Shown: in pieces, positions 20,209 through 31,290 of the stretch
Position numbering within the stretch: position 1 is the first letter of the stretch
Layout: the number at the start of each line of letters is the position of its first letter
Source of the DNA: Leptospira fainei serovar Hurstbridge str. BUT 6
GTDB taxonomy: Bacteria > Spirochaetota > Leptospiria > Leptospirales > Leptospiraceae
Assembly: GCF_000306235.2 (NCBI RefSeq)
Contig: NZ_AKWZ02000002.1
Location: 131,001-195,000, forward strand
Direction of reading: 5' to 3'
Length of the DNA stretch: 64,000 nucleotides
The notes under the pieces: model-generated
The model's database searches: none
The model's input: the letters and a program-made list of their open reading frames with translations, nothing else
What the model was told of the DNA's origin: nothing
Position numbers and translations under genes: made by a program

Positions 20209-20775
20209 ATGCGGGGAAGGAGGCGGACAAGCCGTGCCGGTTTTACTTTAATCGAAATTGCGATCGTGGTTTTTATAATCGGGGCAATCATGATTTTAGT
20301 TCTTCCTTCCGTTGCAAAAATGTTTACCCCCGGGGCTCAGGAAGAGGCTACGCTTTTACATGATGTGGTCGCATTCTGCTATCGTCGAGCAAAGCTGAAT
20401 CAGAGAACGATTTTCTTGGAGTTAAACATAGACGAAGAGAAATATACCGTCATCGAAGTCGAGAGAGGAGAAGAAGGGATGAAGGAAAAACCGATCTTTC
20501 AAGAGCGGGAGTTGCCGTCTTCCTCCTCGATAGTAGATATAATGGATGCGCGGGGATATCGTTACGTAAAGGGTAAGGTTCGAATTCCTTTTTCTCCCCT
20601 TTCGATAGCCGAAGATTTTTATATACATCTGGGACCCGACCCGGAAATCAAGCGGACGTTGATAGTTAGGAGATACGGCGGAAAATCCGAAATTAGGGAC
20701 GGCGAGGCTTTAATTCCTCAAGACGAACTAGATTGGTATAAACAAAATGAGAATAACGGTACCAGCCAGTTCTAA
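20209..20775 (+). CDS. gspH: minor pseudopilin, GspH-like
   Basis: A 188-residue pseudopilin with prepilin cleavage after G11 (RRTSRAG followed by FTLIEIAIV), Glu at +5, a long N-terminal hydrophobic helix, and a globular beta-rich domain. Position in the operon (after G, before I) and length fit GspH; the C-terminal region is too divergent to assign on sequence alone. It overlaps the next gene by 29 bases. Confidence 0.8.
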   Translation: MRGRRRTSRAGFTLIEIAIVVFIIGAIMILVLPSVAKMFTPGAQEEATLLHDVVAFCYRRAKLNQRTIFLELNIDEEKYTVIEVERGEEGMKEKPIFQERELPSSSSIVDIMDARGYRYVKGKVRIPFSPLSIAEDFYIHLGPDPEIKRTLIVRRYGGKSEIRDGEALIPQDELDWYKQNENNGTSQF

Positions 20776-21307
20776 AAAGCGCGATAAGCGACGGAAAAGA
20801 AAAAGGGCGGGCTTTACCTTAATAGAAATCACTATAGCTCTCCTGATCGCAGCCGGTTGGATAGCCTTCGTATTGAGAACGGTTGGCGACGGAATTCGCT
20901 TAAAGCGATTAGCTACGCTTCAGACCGAAGCGGTCCATTTAGCCAAAATCAAAATGGCCCAAATCGATTCCGCAAGTATATTACAAAAAGATGTTTCTTC
21001 CGGAGATATTCCGGGATATCGCGGATTCCGTTATAGCACGATAATAAACGAAGAAGATCTTGATTTGCTGAAGCTATCTGGAAAAGGCGGAAAAAAACCC
21101 GAAGATTTGCTCGGCGGGAGTAATTCCGAAATGAACAAACTGATAAGCCAGAGGACCGGAAATAATCAAGGTTCGGCCACTGGAGGTTTGATCAAAGTTT
21201 TTCATATATACGTCACCATCGAATATCCCACCGGAGAAAGAAACAGCCAAGGGGACATTAAAAAAGAAAAGTATACCGTCGAAACTTTTAAGGCGTCGAT
21301 GAACTAA
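20747..21307 (+). CDS. gspI: minor pseudopilin, GspI-like
   Basis: A 186-residue pseudopilin. A very basic leader (KKRDKRRKRKRAG) ends at G22, then FTLIEITIALLI with Glu at +5. A QTEAVHLAKIKMAQID stretch after the helix resembles the LAxxxAxxxL pattern of GspI. Its TAA overlaps the ATG of the next gene. Order in the operon supports GspI. Confidence 0.8.
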   Translation: MRITVPASSKKRDKRRKRKRAGFTLIEITIALLIAAGWIAFVLRTVGDGIRLKRLATLQTEAVHLAKIKMAQIDSASILQKDVSSGDIPGYRGFRYSTIINEEDLDLLKLSGKGGKKPEDLLGGSNSEMNKLISQRTGNNQGSATGGLIKVFHIYVTIEYPTGERNSQGDIKKEKYTVETFKASMN

Positions 21308-22008
21308 TGCTTCGTACAAGGAATTTTGGATGTCCTCGATTTTTCTTCCCGACGAAGCGGAGATACCGCCGAGGATTTACGTTATTAGAATTATCGATTG
21401 TTGCTATGTTACTCGGCGGACTTTTAGTAATGATCTTCGGTACATATACTTCCCTGCTGAGAGTTTCTAGGGATAATTCCAGCGCAGAAGGCTCCGATAA
21501 GCAACAAGCAATGTTGGCCTTGGAAAACATAAGAAGCACGCTCGCGATGACTTTTTTCTTTGCCACAGAAAAGAGACTCGTATTCGTGAGTAGACGAGGC
21601 CGCAAATCGGAAGACGGTAATAAGCACCCGAGAGAGAGTAGTAACGATTATTTTATCGTATTTGCCGCCACTCATCCCAACTCGGAAGAGACCGGGTTGC
21701 CCGAAGTAAGAGAAGTGGAATATTTCCTAAAAAAAGACGAGGATGCACCCGGATATCTCCTAATCAGACGCGAAGATCAAATCGTGGATAAATTCCCGTT
21801 TGCGGGAGGTCAAGAATATGTCCTGCTTAACGGGGTCAAAAGTCTTGCGTTTAAATTTTCCCGTACCGGTTCCAAGTGGGAAGAAGAATGGGATTCTCGA
21901 GAAGCAAAGAATATTCCTCGACTGATACGTATAGAATTAATCGCGAAAATCGGAACCGAAGAGAGGAGATTCGAGACGCTCGCATTTCCGGGGATTTTAT
22001 ACAAATGA
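21307..22008 (+). CDS. gspJ: minor pseudopilin, GspJ-like
   Basis: A 233-residue pseudopilin with a basic, aromatic leader ending at G23 (RRYRRG), then FTLLELSIVAMLL, Glu at +5, and a long beta-rich domain typical of GspJ (FAGGQEYVLLNGVKSLAFKF). It ends in an ATGA overlap with gspK. Confidence 0.82.
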   Translation: MLRTRNFGCPRFFFPTKRRYRRGFTLLELSIVAMLLGGLLVMIFGTYTSLLRVSRDNSSAEGSDKQQAMLALENIRSTLAMTFFFATEKRLVFVSRRGRKSEDGNKHPRESSNDYFIVFAATHPNSEETGLPEVREVEYFLKKDEDAPGYLLIRREDQIVDKFPFAGGQEYVLLNGVKSLAFKFSRTGSKWEEEWDSREAKNIPRLIRIELIAKIGTEERRFETLAFPGILYK

Positions 22009-23141
22009 ATCTCGGCAGTTACGGTTTACGATACAAAGGCCTTCGTTTTTCAAGAAGGCGAGGCGCCATTGTGATTCTACTTGTCGCGGGAATCGGGATG
22101 GCAGCGGTTACGACCACGCTCGATTTCGCGGACCGTAGTTTGAGCGAATACAAAATATCGAAAGGGGAAATGTCGGGCTTTCGCGCGTTGCTCCTTGCGA
22201 AGGCCGGCTTTCAAGGCGGACTCGGAGCATTACGGAAAATCCCGGAAGAGCAGCTATATAAATCCGGAATCGGCCTAAGCCCTCCGCCGGTTCCTTTAGG
22301 TGGAGGCTTCATCTACTATAAAATTCAGGGAGAAGACGGAAAAATAAATCTAAATTCCATTTATAACGCTGATACGAAAGATATCAACTTGCGAAACCAG
22401 GAAATGGCCCAACGTCTTTTAGAGCGTTTGGGTTTGAAGAGAGGGCTATTAACGCCTTTAATCGACTGGATCGACGACGATTCTCAAGGGAGCAGCGAAG
22501 CTCCTTACTATGAAAAACTAATCCCTCCTAGAAAAATAAAGAACTCATATCTCTATTCCCTTTCGGAACTCACTTCAGTAAAAGGATTCGACCCGAGAAT
22601 CGTTTACGGTTCCCAAAAGCCTCCGGACTACGACCAAAAAAATTCCAAAGATTTCATGTCAGAAGAGGAAAAAGTCTTATTAGGAGAAGCGGACTTTGTA
22701 CTGGCGAACAATATGACCGCCTTTGTCCCTTTCCAGAGGAATTACGATGACAGAATCAACTTGAATGCCGCACCGTACTTCGTATTAATGTCCCTATCCG
22801 ATTTTATGACCCGACAGGCGGCGATGAAAATTCTAAAATTGAAGATTCAGAAGGGCGGCTATATCAAAGATACAAAAGACGTAGAAAATCTCCCGGAATT
22901 TCAGGTTCCCTCCGTAGGAGGAATTACACTTTATAAAGAATTGGCCGGGGAGGGAACGGATGTATCCGGTGGAAGGATCAAAACAAAGGGAGAGATCTTC
23001 AGGATCACCGCCGTCGGAGAAGTCCCCTTAGATTCGGGGAAGCAATCGGAGGGTGAAACCTCGAGTAAAATCGCCGTTCGTAGGATTACGGGAATTTTTG
23101 ATCTAACAAACAATATGATGCTTTATTATAGGGAGGATTGA
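22005..23141 (+). CDS. gspK: general secretion pathway protein K (tip pseudopilin)
   Basis: A 378-residue GspK-like protein, the largest minor pseudopilin, which caps the pseudopilus tip. Leader SRRRG followed by AIVILLVAGIG lacks the usual Glu at +5, as is normal for GspK. The GEDGKINLNSI and LTPLIDWIDDDSQ segments are family hallmarks, followed by SLSELTSVKGFDP. I chose ATG 22005, which overlaps the gspJ stop; a longer frame from 21876 runs back inside gspJ and is not supported. Confidence 0.9.
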   Translation: MNLGSYGLRYKGLRFSRRRGAIVILLVAGIGMAAVTTTLDFADRSLSEYKISKGEMSGFRALLLAKAGFQGGLGALRKIPEEQLYKSGIGLSPPPVPLGGGFIYYKIQGEDGKINLNSIYNADTKDINLRNQEMAQRLLERLGLKRGLLTPLIDWIDDDSQGSSEAPYYEKLIPPRKIKNSYLYSLSELTSVKGFDPRIVYGSQKPPDYDQKNSKDFMSEEEKVLLGEADFVLANNMTAFVPFQRNYDDRINLNAAPYFVLMSLSDFMTRQAAMKILKLKIQKGGYIKDTKDVENLPEFQVPSVGGITLYKELAGEGTDVSGGRIKTKGEIFRITAVGEVPLDSGKQSEGETSSKIAVRRITGIFDLTNNMMLYYRED

Positions 23142-24760
23142 TGTTCCTCTACGAAAAATTCCTCACCATCGATTACGGTACCTGCTCAATTAAAGGGGCT
23201 CTCTTCCAAAGAGTTATGGGGAATCTTACTTTATTGAAAGCGGAATCGATGCCCATTTCGCGGATGGAAGAAAAGGAATATGAGACCAATATACAAAGGT
23301 TTTTAAACACTTATTTTCCCGGAGAATCCTCCTTAGTCTTAGCATTATCGTTGGACAAACTTTTTATACGGGAAATTTCAATCCCTCTTACTACTGAAAA
23401 AGCAGTTAGAGAAGTAATACCGTATGAGGTTGAAAGTAGAGTACCGTTTCCTATGGAAACGGTAGAGGTACTAGGTTCAATCTGGCGAATCGATCAAGAA
23501 AAATCTGACGTTATTACTTATACGGCACATCACGCGGAATTCGATACCTTAGCAGATCCGTTCAGGGAAGGTTCAACGGTTTTTCGCGGGATTTTTGTGG
23601 ATTCCATTTGTCTGGGTTCCTTAATCGCGAAACATATCGGAAAAGAAATTCCTTTTTCGAATGTTGCGCAAATCGATATCGGGGGAAAAACAAGTCTTCT
23701 TAATATTACGAAAGACGGGAAAATAGTCCATACGAGATTCCTTTCTCTTGGCGGCGATACCCTGACCGAAGAGATTGCCAAGGCGCTGAAGATCGACTTA
23801 GAGAAAGCCAATGCACTCAAGACTAGTCTACAATTCGAGCCGTTCCATCCTCCGGAAGACGGATTGAATTTATTCGCGAAAGAATACAGACTGAAAATCG
23901 CAGATGTAAAAAAAGCATTTTCGGTAGTGCAGGAATTCTTCGATCGGGTCGCAGAAGAGGCGCGAAGAAGCTTTCTTTCAGTCGGAGAAACCGAAAGACC
24001 GGAAGCGATCTATATTTCTGGGGAAGGGAGTAAAATTCGAGATCTAGATTCGTTTTTGGGAGAGAAATTATCCCTTCAAACTCGGAGATACGATTTTCTG
24101 TCGGTTAACCCGGATCTTTACGCAACTTGCTACGGGATGGCTTACCAGCTTACCCTTCCAAAGAAGTCGAAAGTAGATTTTTTAGAAACACCTTATGTAA
24201 AACGCTTAAACAAAAACCTCTTCGATTTATCCGCGTTCCATCCTCATTTAATTTTAGCAGGAATATCGATAGCTCTGTTTTTGAGCGTCTTCTTTCTAGG
24301 CATAATTTCCGATAAGCGCAAGCTTGCCGCCGCTAATAAAATACTGGCTGAAAAAGTAAAGGCAAGCATCGGCACGACCGTCCCAGCGGACGCCGACCCG
24401 TTGGAATATGCAAGAAAGTTAAAGGATGAGGCAAAAGGTCGAACGGAACTTTACCGTAAATACCTTTCAAAACCGAGTATCCTAGACGTGTTTTACGAAA
24501 TTTCTACGAAGTTTCCCGATCCCGGGCTACAGGCTTTTCAATTTCATAGTCTTACCTACGACAACGGACATGTATCGATCCAAGGAAGGGTAAATGAATA
24601 TTCTGAAATCGGAATCATTCAAAGATCGCTGGAAAATTCCCAGATGTTCAAAAAAATCACGATCGAAGATAATAGGATTAACCCGGGACTCAAAACGTAT
24701 AAAGTCAGTTTCACAATCAAGATGGAGGTGGCTTCTAAGGTCGGCGAGTCCGAACTTTAA
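23141..24760 (+). CDS. gspL: GspL-like protein with PilM-type ATPase fold
   Basis: A 539-residue protein. The N-terminal 350 residues resemble the actin-like PilM/GspL cytoplasmic domain (FLTIDYGTCSIKGALF, EVIPYEVESRVPFPME, AQIDIGGKTSLLNI, YISGEGSKI). A transmembrane helix lies near 370-395, and the C-terminal periplasmic domain is PilN/GspL-like. GspL joins GspE to the membrane platform. I prefer ATG 23141 because GGGAGG is 4 bases upstream; TTG 23138 is too close. Confidence 0.85.
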   Translation: MFLYEKFLTIDYGTCSIKGALFQRVMGNLTLLKAESMPISRMEEKEYETNIQRFLNTYFPGESSLVLALSLDKLFIREISIPLTTEKAVREVIPYEVESRVPFPMETVEVLGSIWRIDQEKSDVITYTAHHAEFDTLADPFREGSTVFRGIFVDSICLGSLIAKHIGKEIPFSNVAQIDIGGKTSLLNITKDGKIVHTRFLSLGGDTLTEEIAKALKIDLEKANALKTSLQFEPFHPPEDGLNLFAKEYRLKIADVKKAFSVVQEFFDRVAEEARRSFLSVGETERPEAIYISGEGSKIRDLDSFLGEKLSLQTRRYDFLSVNPDLYATCYGMAYQLTLPKKSKVDFLETPYVKRLNKNLFDLSAFHPHLILAGISIALFLSVFFLGIISDKRKLAAANKILAEKVKASIGTTVPADADPLEYARKLKDEAKGRTELYRKYLSKPSILDVFYEISTKFPDPGLQAFQFHSLTYDNGHVSIQGRVNEYSEIGIIQRSLENSQMFKKITIEDNRINPGLKTYKVSFTIKMEVASKVGESEL

Positions 24761-24775
24761 GCCGATGCAGGTTTT

Positions 24776-25300
24776 ATGTGGCAGAAACTAGAACCACGAG
24801 AACGCCTCCTTCTTTTAATCGCGGGTGGGATGGTGATTCTAGCCTTGCTTTTTGTCGCAGGCAGGAAAATTTACAGACTCAGGACTGATTTATCCGATAC
24901 CGTAAATGATACCCCTGGCCAACTTGCCAAACTGGATAAAATCATCGGTGAATACTTATATTTTAGCACGTTAGACACGACCGGTGGAGAGAGAGATCCG
25001 AGCGAATTCTCCGGTAAGCTAGAAAAAATATTTTTAGATCACGGGGTGAAAGATAGAATTTCGACCATGAAACCGATTCCGGCAAAGGACATCGATAAAG
25101 GAAAATATCAGGTCTTGATTTTCGACGTGAATTTTCGAGGCGTCACTTTGGAATCGATGATGAAGGTCGTTTACGATATCGATAAAAATAAGCGTGTCAA
25201 TGCGAAAGTGGAGTTCTTTCAAGTTAGCAAGCCGTATCAAGACCGCAGTACTTACGACGTAAACATGAAGATCGCCGCATACAGTGGAAAGGCCAGGTAA
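24776..25300 (+). CDS. gspM: type II secretion system GspM-like protein
   Basis: A 174-residue bitopic protein: LEPRERLLLLIAGGMVILA makes an N-terminal membrane helix (about 12-32) preceded by a short cytoplasmic tail with the conserved PRER pattern of GspM, then a periplasmic ferredoxin-like domain. GspM stabilises GspL. It lies 15 bases after gspL, in the expected order. Confidence 0.85.
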   Translation: MWQKLEPRERLLLLIAGGMVILALLFVAGRKIYRLRTDLSDTVNDTPGQLAKLDKIIGEYLYFSTLDTTGGERDPSEFSGKLEKIFLDHGVKDRISTMKPIPAKDIDKGKYQVLIFDVNFRGVTLESMMKVVYDIDKNKRVNAKVEFFQVSKPYQDRSTYDVNMKIAAYSGKAR

Positions 25301-25305
25301 AAAAG

Positions 25306-26247
25306 ATGCCGCGAGAAAAACTGAGAGAAGAAGAAGCTATTTCAAATGAGGAAGAAGAATTCCTCACTATGGAACTGGAAGAACTTCCCGAAGAAGTAGA
25401 GGAGGATATTTCTCCGCGTTTCAGCTTAAAGCAAAAATTGATCTTAGTCGGATTGGGAGTTTTTTTCTTTCTTTTCTTTTCTTTCCTATTATTCCCCTAC
25501 GAAAATATAGTTCGAAGCGCTATCAACTCCGGCCCGGGAGGTCCTTCCAGTTTATCTTTTAGGGAACTTAAAGTTTCCATCATATTTGGGGAAATCTCGG
25601 CAAAATCCCTGGAAATTAACGGCCCTAGCGTTCGCGCAAAGGCCAACGAAGCAAGCATACAAGCCGGTCTTATATCTTTGCTTCGCAAGAAAATCAACGG
25701 CGAATTTCGGATTTCTGGAATCAAACTTGATTACGACGGGAATCCGCTAGGCACGATCGATTCCTTAAAAGGTTTTTTAAAATTAGATTCTATCGCTTTA
25801 CCCGCAAGCCGTCAAAGCGGGTCTTTTCAAATAGGGATGCCTTCCGGAAGCAGGGGATTTCTTCCCGGCTTACCTGAACTTCCAGTCCTGGATAAACTCG
25901 AGAATTTTAGAATCAATAAATTATCGCTTAAATCTAGACTTAACCAAGGGAATTTGGATATCGACGAATTTGTTTTGGATACGTCCATTGCACGCTTCGA
26001 CATAACCGGAAATATTCGACTTTCCGATTCTCTCGGCTTTTCCCAATTAAATCTGAAAGTATGCCTAGAATTGGAACGTAACTTCGCCTTAGAACGGGAA
26101 GATATAGTCGGAATGCTTGCACTTTTAGAAAAAAGCGGAGGGGGAAAATGTCTCCCGATTACGGGAATTTTGCAAAAGCCAGAAGTTAAAATCCCGGGTT
26201 TAAACGGAGGACCTCCTGGAGCGCCGCCGATCGGCCCGACCCCATAA
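25306..26247 (+). CDS. gspN: type II secretion system GspN-like protein
   Basis: A 313-residue protein with an acidic cytoplasmic N-terminus (EEEAISNEEEEFLTMELEEL), one membrane helix (about 45-66), then a long periplasmic beta-rich domain with repeated inward-facing strands of the AsmA/GspN type, and a Pro/Gly-rich end. GspN is found in only some T2SS. It is the last gene of the operon, followed by the bidirectional terminator at 26496-26526. The assignment relies on position and overall architecture. Confidence 0.75.
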   Translation: MPREKLREEEAISNEEEEFLTMELEELPEEVEEDISPRFSLKQKLILVGLGVFFFLFFSFLLFPYENIVRSAINSGPGGPSSLSFRELKVSIIFGEISAKSLEINGPSVRAKANEASIQAGLISLLRKKINGEFRISGIKLDYDGNPLGTIDSLKGFLKLDSIALPASRQSGSFQIGMPSGSRGFLPGLPELPVLDKLENFRINKLSLKSRLNQGNLDIDEFVLDTSIARFDITGNIRLSDSLGFSQLNLKVCLELERNFALEREDIVGMLALLEKSGGGKCLPITGILQKPEVKIPGLNGGPPGAPPIGPTP

Positions 26248-26588
26248 TACTTTTATAATTCATTTAATTCGCTTAATCAAAGTCGGTTCTTCTCGAGTAA
26301 ACAGAGTCGAATTGAGAATACGAAAATTTTCAAGTAAATAGCTTTTCAAGTCTCTACTTCAATATTCAATAATATGAATGTGCTTTTTTTCGCGTAAGGC
26401 AAATTTATCTGTCAGTAAAACTGGCTGTAAACGTGAAAGCTAACTCGTAAATAGTAGAACAAATAGGACGAATTTTACTCGATCTTATATAAAATAAAAG
26501 CCCGTGGTGAATCACCAAGGGCTTTTATCATTGCATCGAAACAAACGGTACTCTTATTTCTTAAATTTCCCGTTCCTTTACTTATAGG
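26248..26588. other. intergenic region between the convergent gspN and nrdJ
   Basis: 341 bases between the gspN stop and the nrdJ stop. Apart from the strong hairpin at 26496-26526 I see no gene, repeat or structured element; the first 240 bases are AT-rich and unpatterned. Confidence 0.6.
26496..26526. terminator. bidirectional intrinsic terminator between gspN and nrdJ
   Basis: AAAAGCCC pairs with GGGCTTTT, and the inner GGTG pairs with CACC, around an AAT loop with one GT/AA mismatch. The A-run on the left and T-run on the right make it work on either strand, which suits the convergent genes on both sides. Confidence 0.85.
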
Positions 26589-29500
26589 TTAAGAGCAGCC
26601 CGTGGTCGCACCGCAAGACATGCATTTTAAGCAGGATCCGTTCCGAACCATTTCGAATGATCCGCATTCCGTACAAGAATCGCCGGTGTATCCCTTGATC
26701 TTAGCCATCTTAATTTCTTCCATTAAAGCGATTCCTGAAGAAGGTTTCTCCTTAGCAATCATCTGAGAATAAGAGATAGTTTCCGGCTCGGAACGAGGAG
26801 TATCAGAGAACGAAGATTGGGTCGAGGTATCGGTCTGACGAATCGATTCGGAGGATTTTCTAGATCCGATTTCGTCGCCGCGAAGATCTTCTGGCGCAAC
26901 TTGACCTAAGTCATATCTGCCCAAATAAGTAATCGCAAGTTCTCTAAAAATAAAATCAATTACGGAAGTACTCATCTTAATATGTTTATTTCCGGTAACG
27001 ATTCCATTCGGTTCAAATTTGAAGAACGTAAAAGCATCTACAAACTCCTCTAAAGGCACTCCATGCTGAAGTCCTAAAGAAACCGAAATCGCAAATGCAT
27101 TCATCAAACTACGGAACGCGGCACCTTCCTTGTGCATATCGACAAAGATTTCTCCGATCTGGCCGTCCTCGTATTCTCCGGTTCGAAGATATACTTTGTG
27201 CCCACCGACGACAGCTTTTTGAGTATAGCCCGCTCTACGGTTCGGTAATTTACGGCGATGAGAAATATATTTATAAACGATCTTTTCCGCAAATTGCATC
27301 GGATCTTTCGATACCGTTGCTTCGGCGATTTCTTCCTGATCCTCCAATTCGATTCCGTTCAATAGCTCGAGAACGGAATTTAAAGGTTGTGAAAGTTTAG
27401 AACCGTCACGATAAAGAGCATTAGCTTTAACCATCGCTTTCCAAGAAAGATAATATGCGTTTTTAATATCTTCGACTGTCGCATCTTCCGGAAGATTGAT
27501 TGTTTTCGAGATCGCTCCGCTGATAAACGGCTGAGCTGCCGCCATGATTCGAATATGCGATTCGTAGGATAAGTAACGCTTCCCGTATTTTCCGCATTTA
27601 TTCGCGCAATCAAATACAGGATAATCTTTCTCTTTCAAATACGGTGCGTTCTCGATAGTCATCGTTCCGCAAACATAGTCGTTAGCCTTATTTATATCAT
27701 CTTTCGAAAAACCCAAGTATTCCAAAAGATTAAACCCAAAGGAATCGTATGTTTCTTTCGGTACGCCGAGATTCTTATGTAGAAAGTCCTCTCCAAGATT
27801 GAACTTATTGAAGGCAAAATTAATATCGAACGCCAAAGGCAGAGACGCTTCCACCTTTTCCAAAATTTCGTTGGTAAAGCCTTTTTCCTTCAAGCTTTGC
27901 GTATTCACTACGGGAGCCCCATTTAATGTGGCGTGACCTTTGCAGTAGTTGATAATCGATTCAATCTCTGCGGGAGAATAGCCTAGCTTTTTAAGAGCGA
28001 GGGGAACGGATTGATTGATGATTTTGAAGTAACCGCCGCCTGCTAATTTTTTGAATTTTACCAATGCAAAATCGGGTTCGATACCTGTAGTATCGCAATC
28101 CATAACCAAGCCTATAGTCCCGGTAGGCGCGATTACGGTGACCTGCGCATTGCGATATCCGTATTTTTCTCCCAACTCTTGGGCCTTATCGGAATCCTCT
28201 TGAGCGGCTTTTAGTAAGTACGAAGGACAGAAGGCCGGATCGATTCCAACCGGTTTAATAGTGAGTCCTTCATAGTCCTGAGAAGGAGCATTATACGCGG
28301 CTCTGCGGTGATTTCGTATTACACGGAGCATATGCTTCTTGTTCTTTTCGTATCCGGCAAACGGACCTAATTCCTTGGCAATTTGCGCGGAAGTAGAGTA
28401 GGCGGTCATATGCATAACGCTAGTGATTGCACCGGTGATTGCCATGGCTTCCTTAGAATCATATGGAATTCCCATAATCATCAACGCGGAGCCTAGGTTT
28501 GCATACCCTAAACCGAGAGTCCGGAACTTATATGATAGTTCAGCGATCTCCTTCGAAGGAAATTGCGCCATAGTAACTGAGATTTCTAAAATAATCGTCC
28601 AAAGGCTGCAAAGATATCGAAACCCTTCCACATCGAAAATGAGAGTTTCCGGATTGATGAACTTCTGAAGATTCGCGGAAGCCAAATTACAAGCAGTATT
28701 GTCCAAGAACATATACTCTGAACACGGATTGGATGCATGGATATCCCCGTCTTCCGGACATGTATGCCATTCGTTGATCGTCGTATGATACTGAGTTCCC
28801 GGATCTGCGGAAGACCAGGCTGCATAGGAAATTCGGTCCCAAAGTTCGCGGGCACGAATCGTTTTTGACGGCTTCGGAGAACGTTTCTCCTTCAGCGCCT
28901 TTTCTTTTTCCGTGCGATTATAAAGATGCCAAGCTTGGTCTTGCTCTACGGCAGTCATAAACTCATTCGGTAAGCGAACTGAGTTATTACTGTTCTGACC
29001 TGAAACGGTATTGTACGCTTCCGATTGCCAATCGGTAGTCAACTCCTCAAATAAGATTTCTTTATATCCTTGTTTAGCGAGATCGATCACTCGCTTGATA
29101 TAATTATCCGGAATTAAGACTTTCTTTGCCTCAACAATGGCCTTTTTTAAGGCCGCGTTTTTCTTCGGATCAAAGCGATCCGGACCCTCAACCTCGTAGC
29201 AGGTTTTCATAATCGCATTCAGATGGCGGTTATTTAGTATCGATCCGGTAACGAGAGAGGCGACTTTCTTTTCTTCTTCAACTTTCCAATCTACGAAACG
29301 ATCGATATCCGGATGATCCACGTCCAAACAAACCATTTTCGCGGCTCGCCGAGTGGTGCCTCCGGACTTAATCGCTCCTGCGGCTCTATCGCCGATTTTT
29401 AAGAAACTCATCAAACCGGAGCTTTTTCCACCGCCTGACAGGGATTCGTTTTCCGCGCGAAGATTAGAGAAATTGGTTCCGGTTCCGGAACCGTATTTGA

Positions 29501-30173
29501 ATAGGCGAGCCTCGCGGACCCAAAGATCCATGATCCCGCCTTCATTTACGAGATCATCGTCTACACTCTGAATAAAGCAAGCATGCGGTTGCGGGTGTTC
29601 GTAGGCGGAGGCCGATTTAACCAGTTTTCCAGTTTTCGGATCGACGTAAAAATGCCCTTGAGATTTTCCGTCGATTCCATAAGCCCAATGAAGACCAGTA
29701 TTAAACCATTGAGGGGAATTAGGAGCAGCCATTTGAGAAGCGAGCATGAAAACAACTTCGTCAAAGAAGACTTTGGCACTATCTTCATCCGTAAAGTATC
29801 CGTATTTATAACCCCAGTAGGTCCAACAACCCGCCAAACGTTCGAACACTTGCAAAGCTGAAGTCTCTCCGCCAAAGCGATCTTCCGGCTTCAAGGATTC
29901 TAATTTTTCCATATCCGGTTCGGAGCGTTGCAGCCAATGCGGAATTCCCTTTTCTTCCACTCGTTTTAAGTATTTAGGAATGCCTTTTCGTCGAAAATAC
30001 TTCTGCGCGAGGATGTCTACGGCAACTTGCGACCATTGTTCCGGGACAAGAATGTCTTTTGCTTCAAATACAACGGAACCGTCCGGGTTTGAAATCCTAG
30101 AATTTCGTTTGGCCCAGTTAAGTTCTGCGGAAAAGCCTTCAGTTGGCTTAGTGAAATGTCTATTTAGCTTCAT
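26589..30173 (-). CDS. nrdJ: vitamin B12-dependent ribonucleotide reductase (class II)
   Basis: Makes deoxyribonucleotides using adenosylcobalamin rather than oxygen or an iron centre. At 1194 residues it matches the long NrdJ form. The N-terminal region carries ATP-cone-like features; the catalytic barrel contains [18 protein letters not shown] and [16 protein letters not shown]. The C-terminus has a zinc-ribbon-like four-cysteine end ([10 protein letters not shown], then [13 protein letters not shown]) that supplies the redox thiols. GAGGAG precedes the ATG by about 6 bases. No cobalamin riboswitch is visible in the 219 bases upstream, up to the divergent tRNA gene. Confidence 0.97.
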   Translation of the reverse strand: MKLNRHFTKPTEGFSAELNWAKRNSRISNPDGSVVFEAKDILVPEQWSQVAVDILAQKYFRRKGIPKYLKRVEEKGIPHWLQRSEPDMEKLESLKPEDRFGGETSALQVFERLAGCWTYWGYKYGYFTDEDSAKVFFDEVVFMLASQMAAPNSPQWFNTGLHWAYGIDGKSQGHFYVDPKTGKLVKSASAYEHPQPHACFIQSVDDDLVNEGGIMDLWVREARLFKYGSGTGTNFSNLRAENESLSGGGKSSGLMSFLKIGDRAAGAIKSGGTTRRAAKMVCLDVDHPDIDRFVDWKVEEEKKVASLVTGSILNNRHLNAIMKTCYEVEGPDRFDPKKNAALKKAIVEAKKVLIPDNYIKRVIDLAKQGYKEILFEELTTDWQSEAYNTVSGQNSNNSVRLPNEFMTAVEQDQAWHLYNRTEKEKALKEKRSPKPSKTIRARELWDRISYAAWSSADPGTQYHTTINEWHTCPEDGDIHASNPCSEYMFLDNTACNLASANLQKFINPETLIFDVEGFRYLCSLWTIILEISVTMAQFPSKEIAELSYKFRTLGLGYANLGSALMIMGIPYDSKEAMAITGAITSVMHMTAYSTSAQIAKELGPFAGYEKNKKHMLRVIRNHRRAAYNAPSQDYEGLTIKPVGIDPAFCPSYLLKAAQEDSDKAQELGEKYGYRNAQVTVIAPTGTIGLVMDCDTTGIEPDFALVKFKKLAGGGYFKIINQSVPLALKKLGYSPAEIESIINYCKGHATLNGAPVVNTQSLKEKGFTNEILEKVEASLPLAFDINFAFNKFNLGEDFLHKNLGVPKETYDSFGFNLLEYLGFSKDDINKANDYVCGTMTIENAPYLKEKDYPVFDCANKCGKYGKRYLSYESHIRIMAAAQPFISGAISKTINLPEDATVEDIKNAYYLSWKAMVKANALYRDGSKLSQPLNSVLELLNGIELEDQEEIAEATVSKDPMQFAEKIVYKYISHRRKLPNRRAGYTQKAVVGGHKVYLRTGEYEDGQIGEIFVDMHKEGAAFRSLMNAFAISVSLGLQHGVPLEEFVDAFTFFKFEPNGIVTGNKHIKMSTSVIDFIFRELAITYLGRYDLGQVAPEDLRGDEIGSRKSSESIRQTDTSTQSSFSDTPRSEPETISYSQMIAKEKPSSGIALMEEIKMAKIKGYTGDSCTECGSFEMVRNGSCLKCMSCGATTGCS

Positions 30174-30392
30174 AGCATGCTCCTCATATGAAACTCCGGT
30201 CGGATATATTGCGTTTTTGGATTATGTCACGCTATCTCGACTTTCCAAATCTACCAAAGCATTTTTTACAAACAGTTCTCGTTTTGACTGAATTTTCTCG
30301 GTTCATTCTGGTTGGAAAAATGGCTATGTCTCAAAGAAATTTCATTGCCAACCTACCCCAATTCGAAAAAATAGGCGTCGTACCGAGGAAAC

Positions 30393-30794
<402 letters not shown>

Positions 30795-31280
30795 GTGCGA
30801 ATCAACAAAGTCCCTTTTATCCTCGTATATTTATTCCCGGCAGTTCTATGGACTTGCCACACCAAAAGCAGTAATTCCACCAGCTCGAACGATTCGGCGG
30901 CGGCGTTATTATATTCGGCCTACGGTGCCAGCTTTACTCCTGTCCCGACGTTAGGATGTGCCGATTCTTCCATTACGACGGTTGTTCGAGGAAGTAGCAC
31001 CGCAGTTACGAGCCAAAACTTTACGTATTATTTTTATAAATTCGTGGGTGATAGCACTTCTACCGAGACGTTTACGGTCTCGGTCAGTTCTGGAGAAGCG
31101 GATCTTTGGATCGGTGCGGAAGGATACACGCTAACTCCCTCGGACTTCAGTAAAGTCGAGCTTAGAAGCGAAAATATCGGAAACGATACGATTTCGAACG
31201 TATCTACGACTAATTTAGCGATTCGTTGTGTTGTCGTCCCGGTCAGCACAGGCGGCGGCTTTACGCTTACAATTCAATAA
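30795..31280 (+). CDS. putative lipoprotein, unknown function
   Basis: 161 residues. A basic n-region and hydrophobic stretch end at Cys21 (AVLWTC), a plausible spirochaetal lipobox, followed by a Ser/Asn-rich tether (KSSNSTSSNDS). The mature part looks beta-rich with two cysteines (LGCADSS and AIRCVVV) that could form a disulfide. The shape, a short domain resembling pre-peptidase C-terminal (PPC) repeats (FYKFVGDSTSTETFTVSVSSG), is suggestive but not diagnostic. GTG start with GGGAGAA upstream. Confidence 0.7.
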   Translation: MRINKVPFILVYLFPAVLWTCHTKSSNSTSSNDSAAALLYSAYGASFTPVPTLGCADSSITTVVRGSSTAVTSQNFTYYFYKFVGDSTSTETFTVSVSSGEADLWIGAEGYTLTPSDFSKVELRSENIGNDTISNVSTTNLAIRCVVVPVSTGGGFTLTIQ

Positions 31281-31290
31281 GCGAAGATAC

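Noticed and set aside
21876..22004. Longer start for gspK
   Set aside because: The extension lies inside gspJ and would bury the prepilin-like leader 43 residues from the N-terminus.
30174..30392. Cobalamin riboswitch expected before B12-dependent nrdJ
   Set aside because: No B12-box-like or multi-stem pattern is visible on the minus strand in the 219 bases upstream, and the gap is short.
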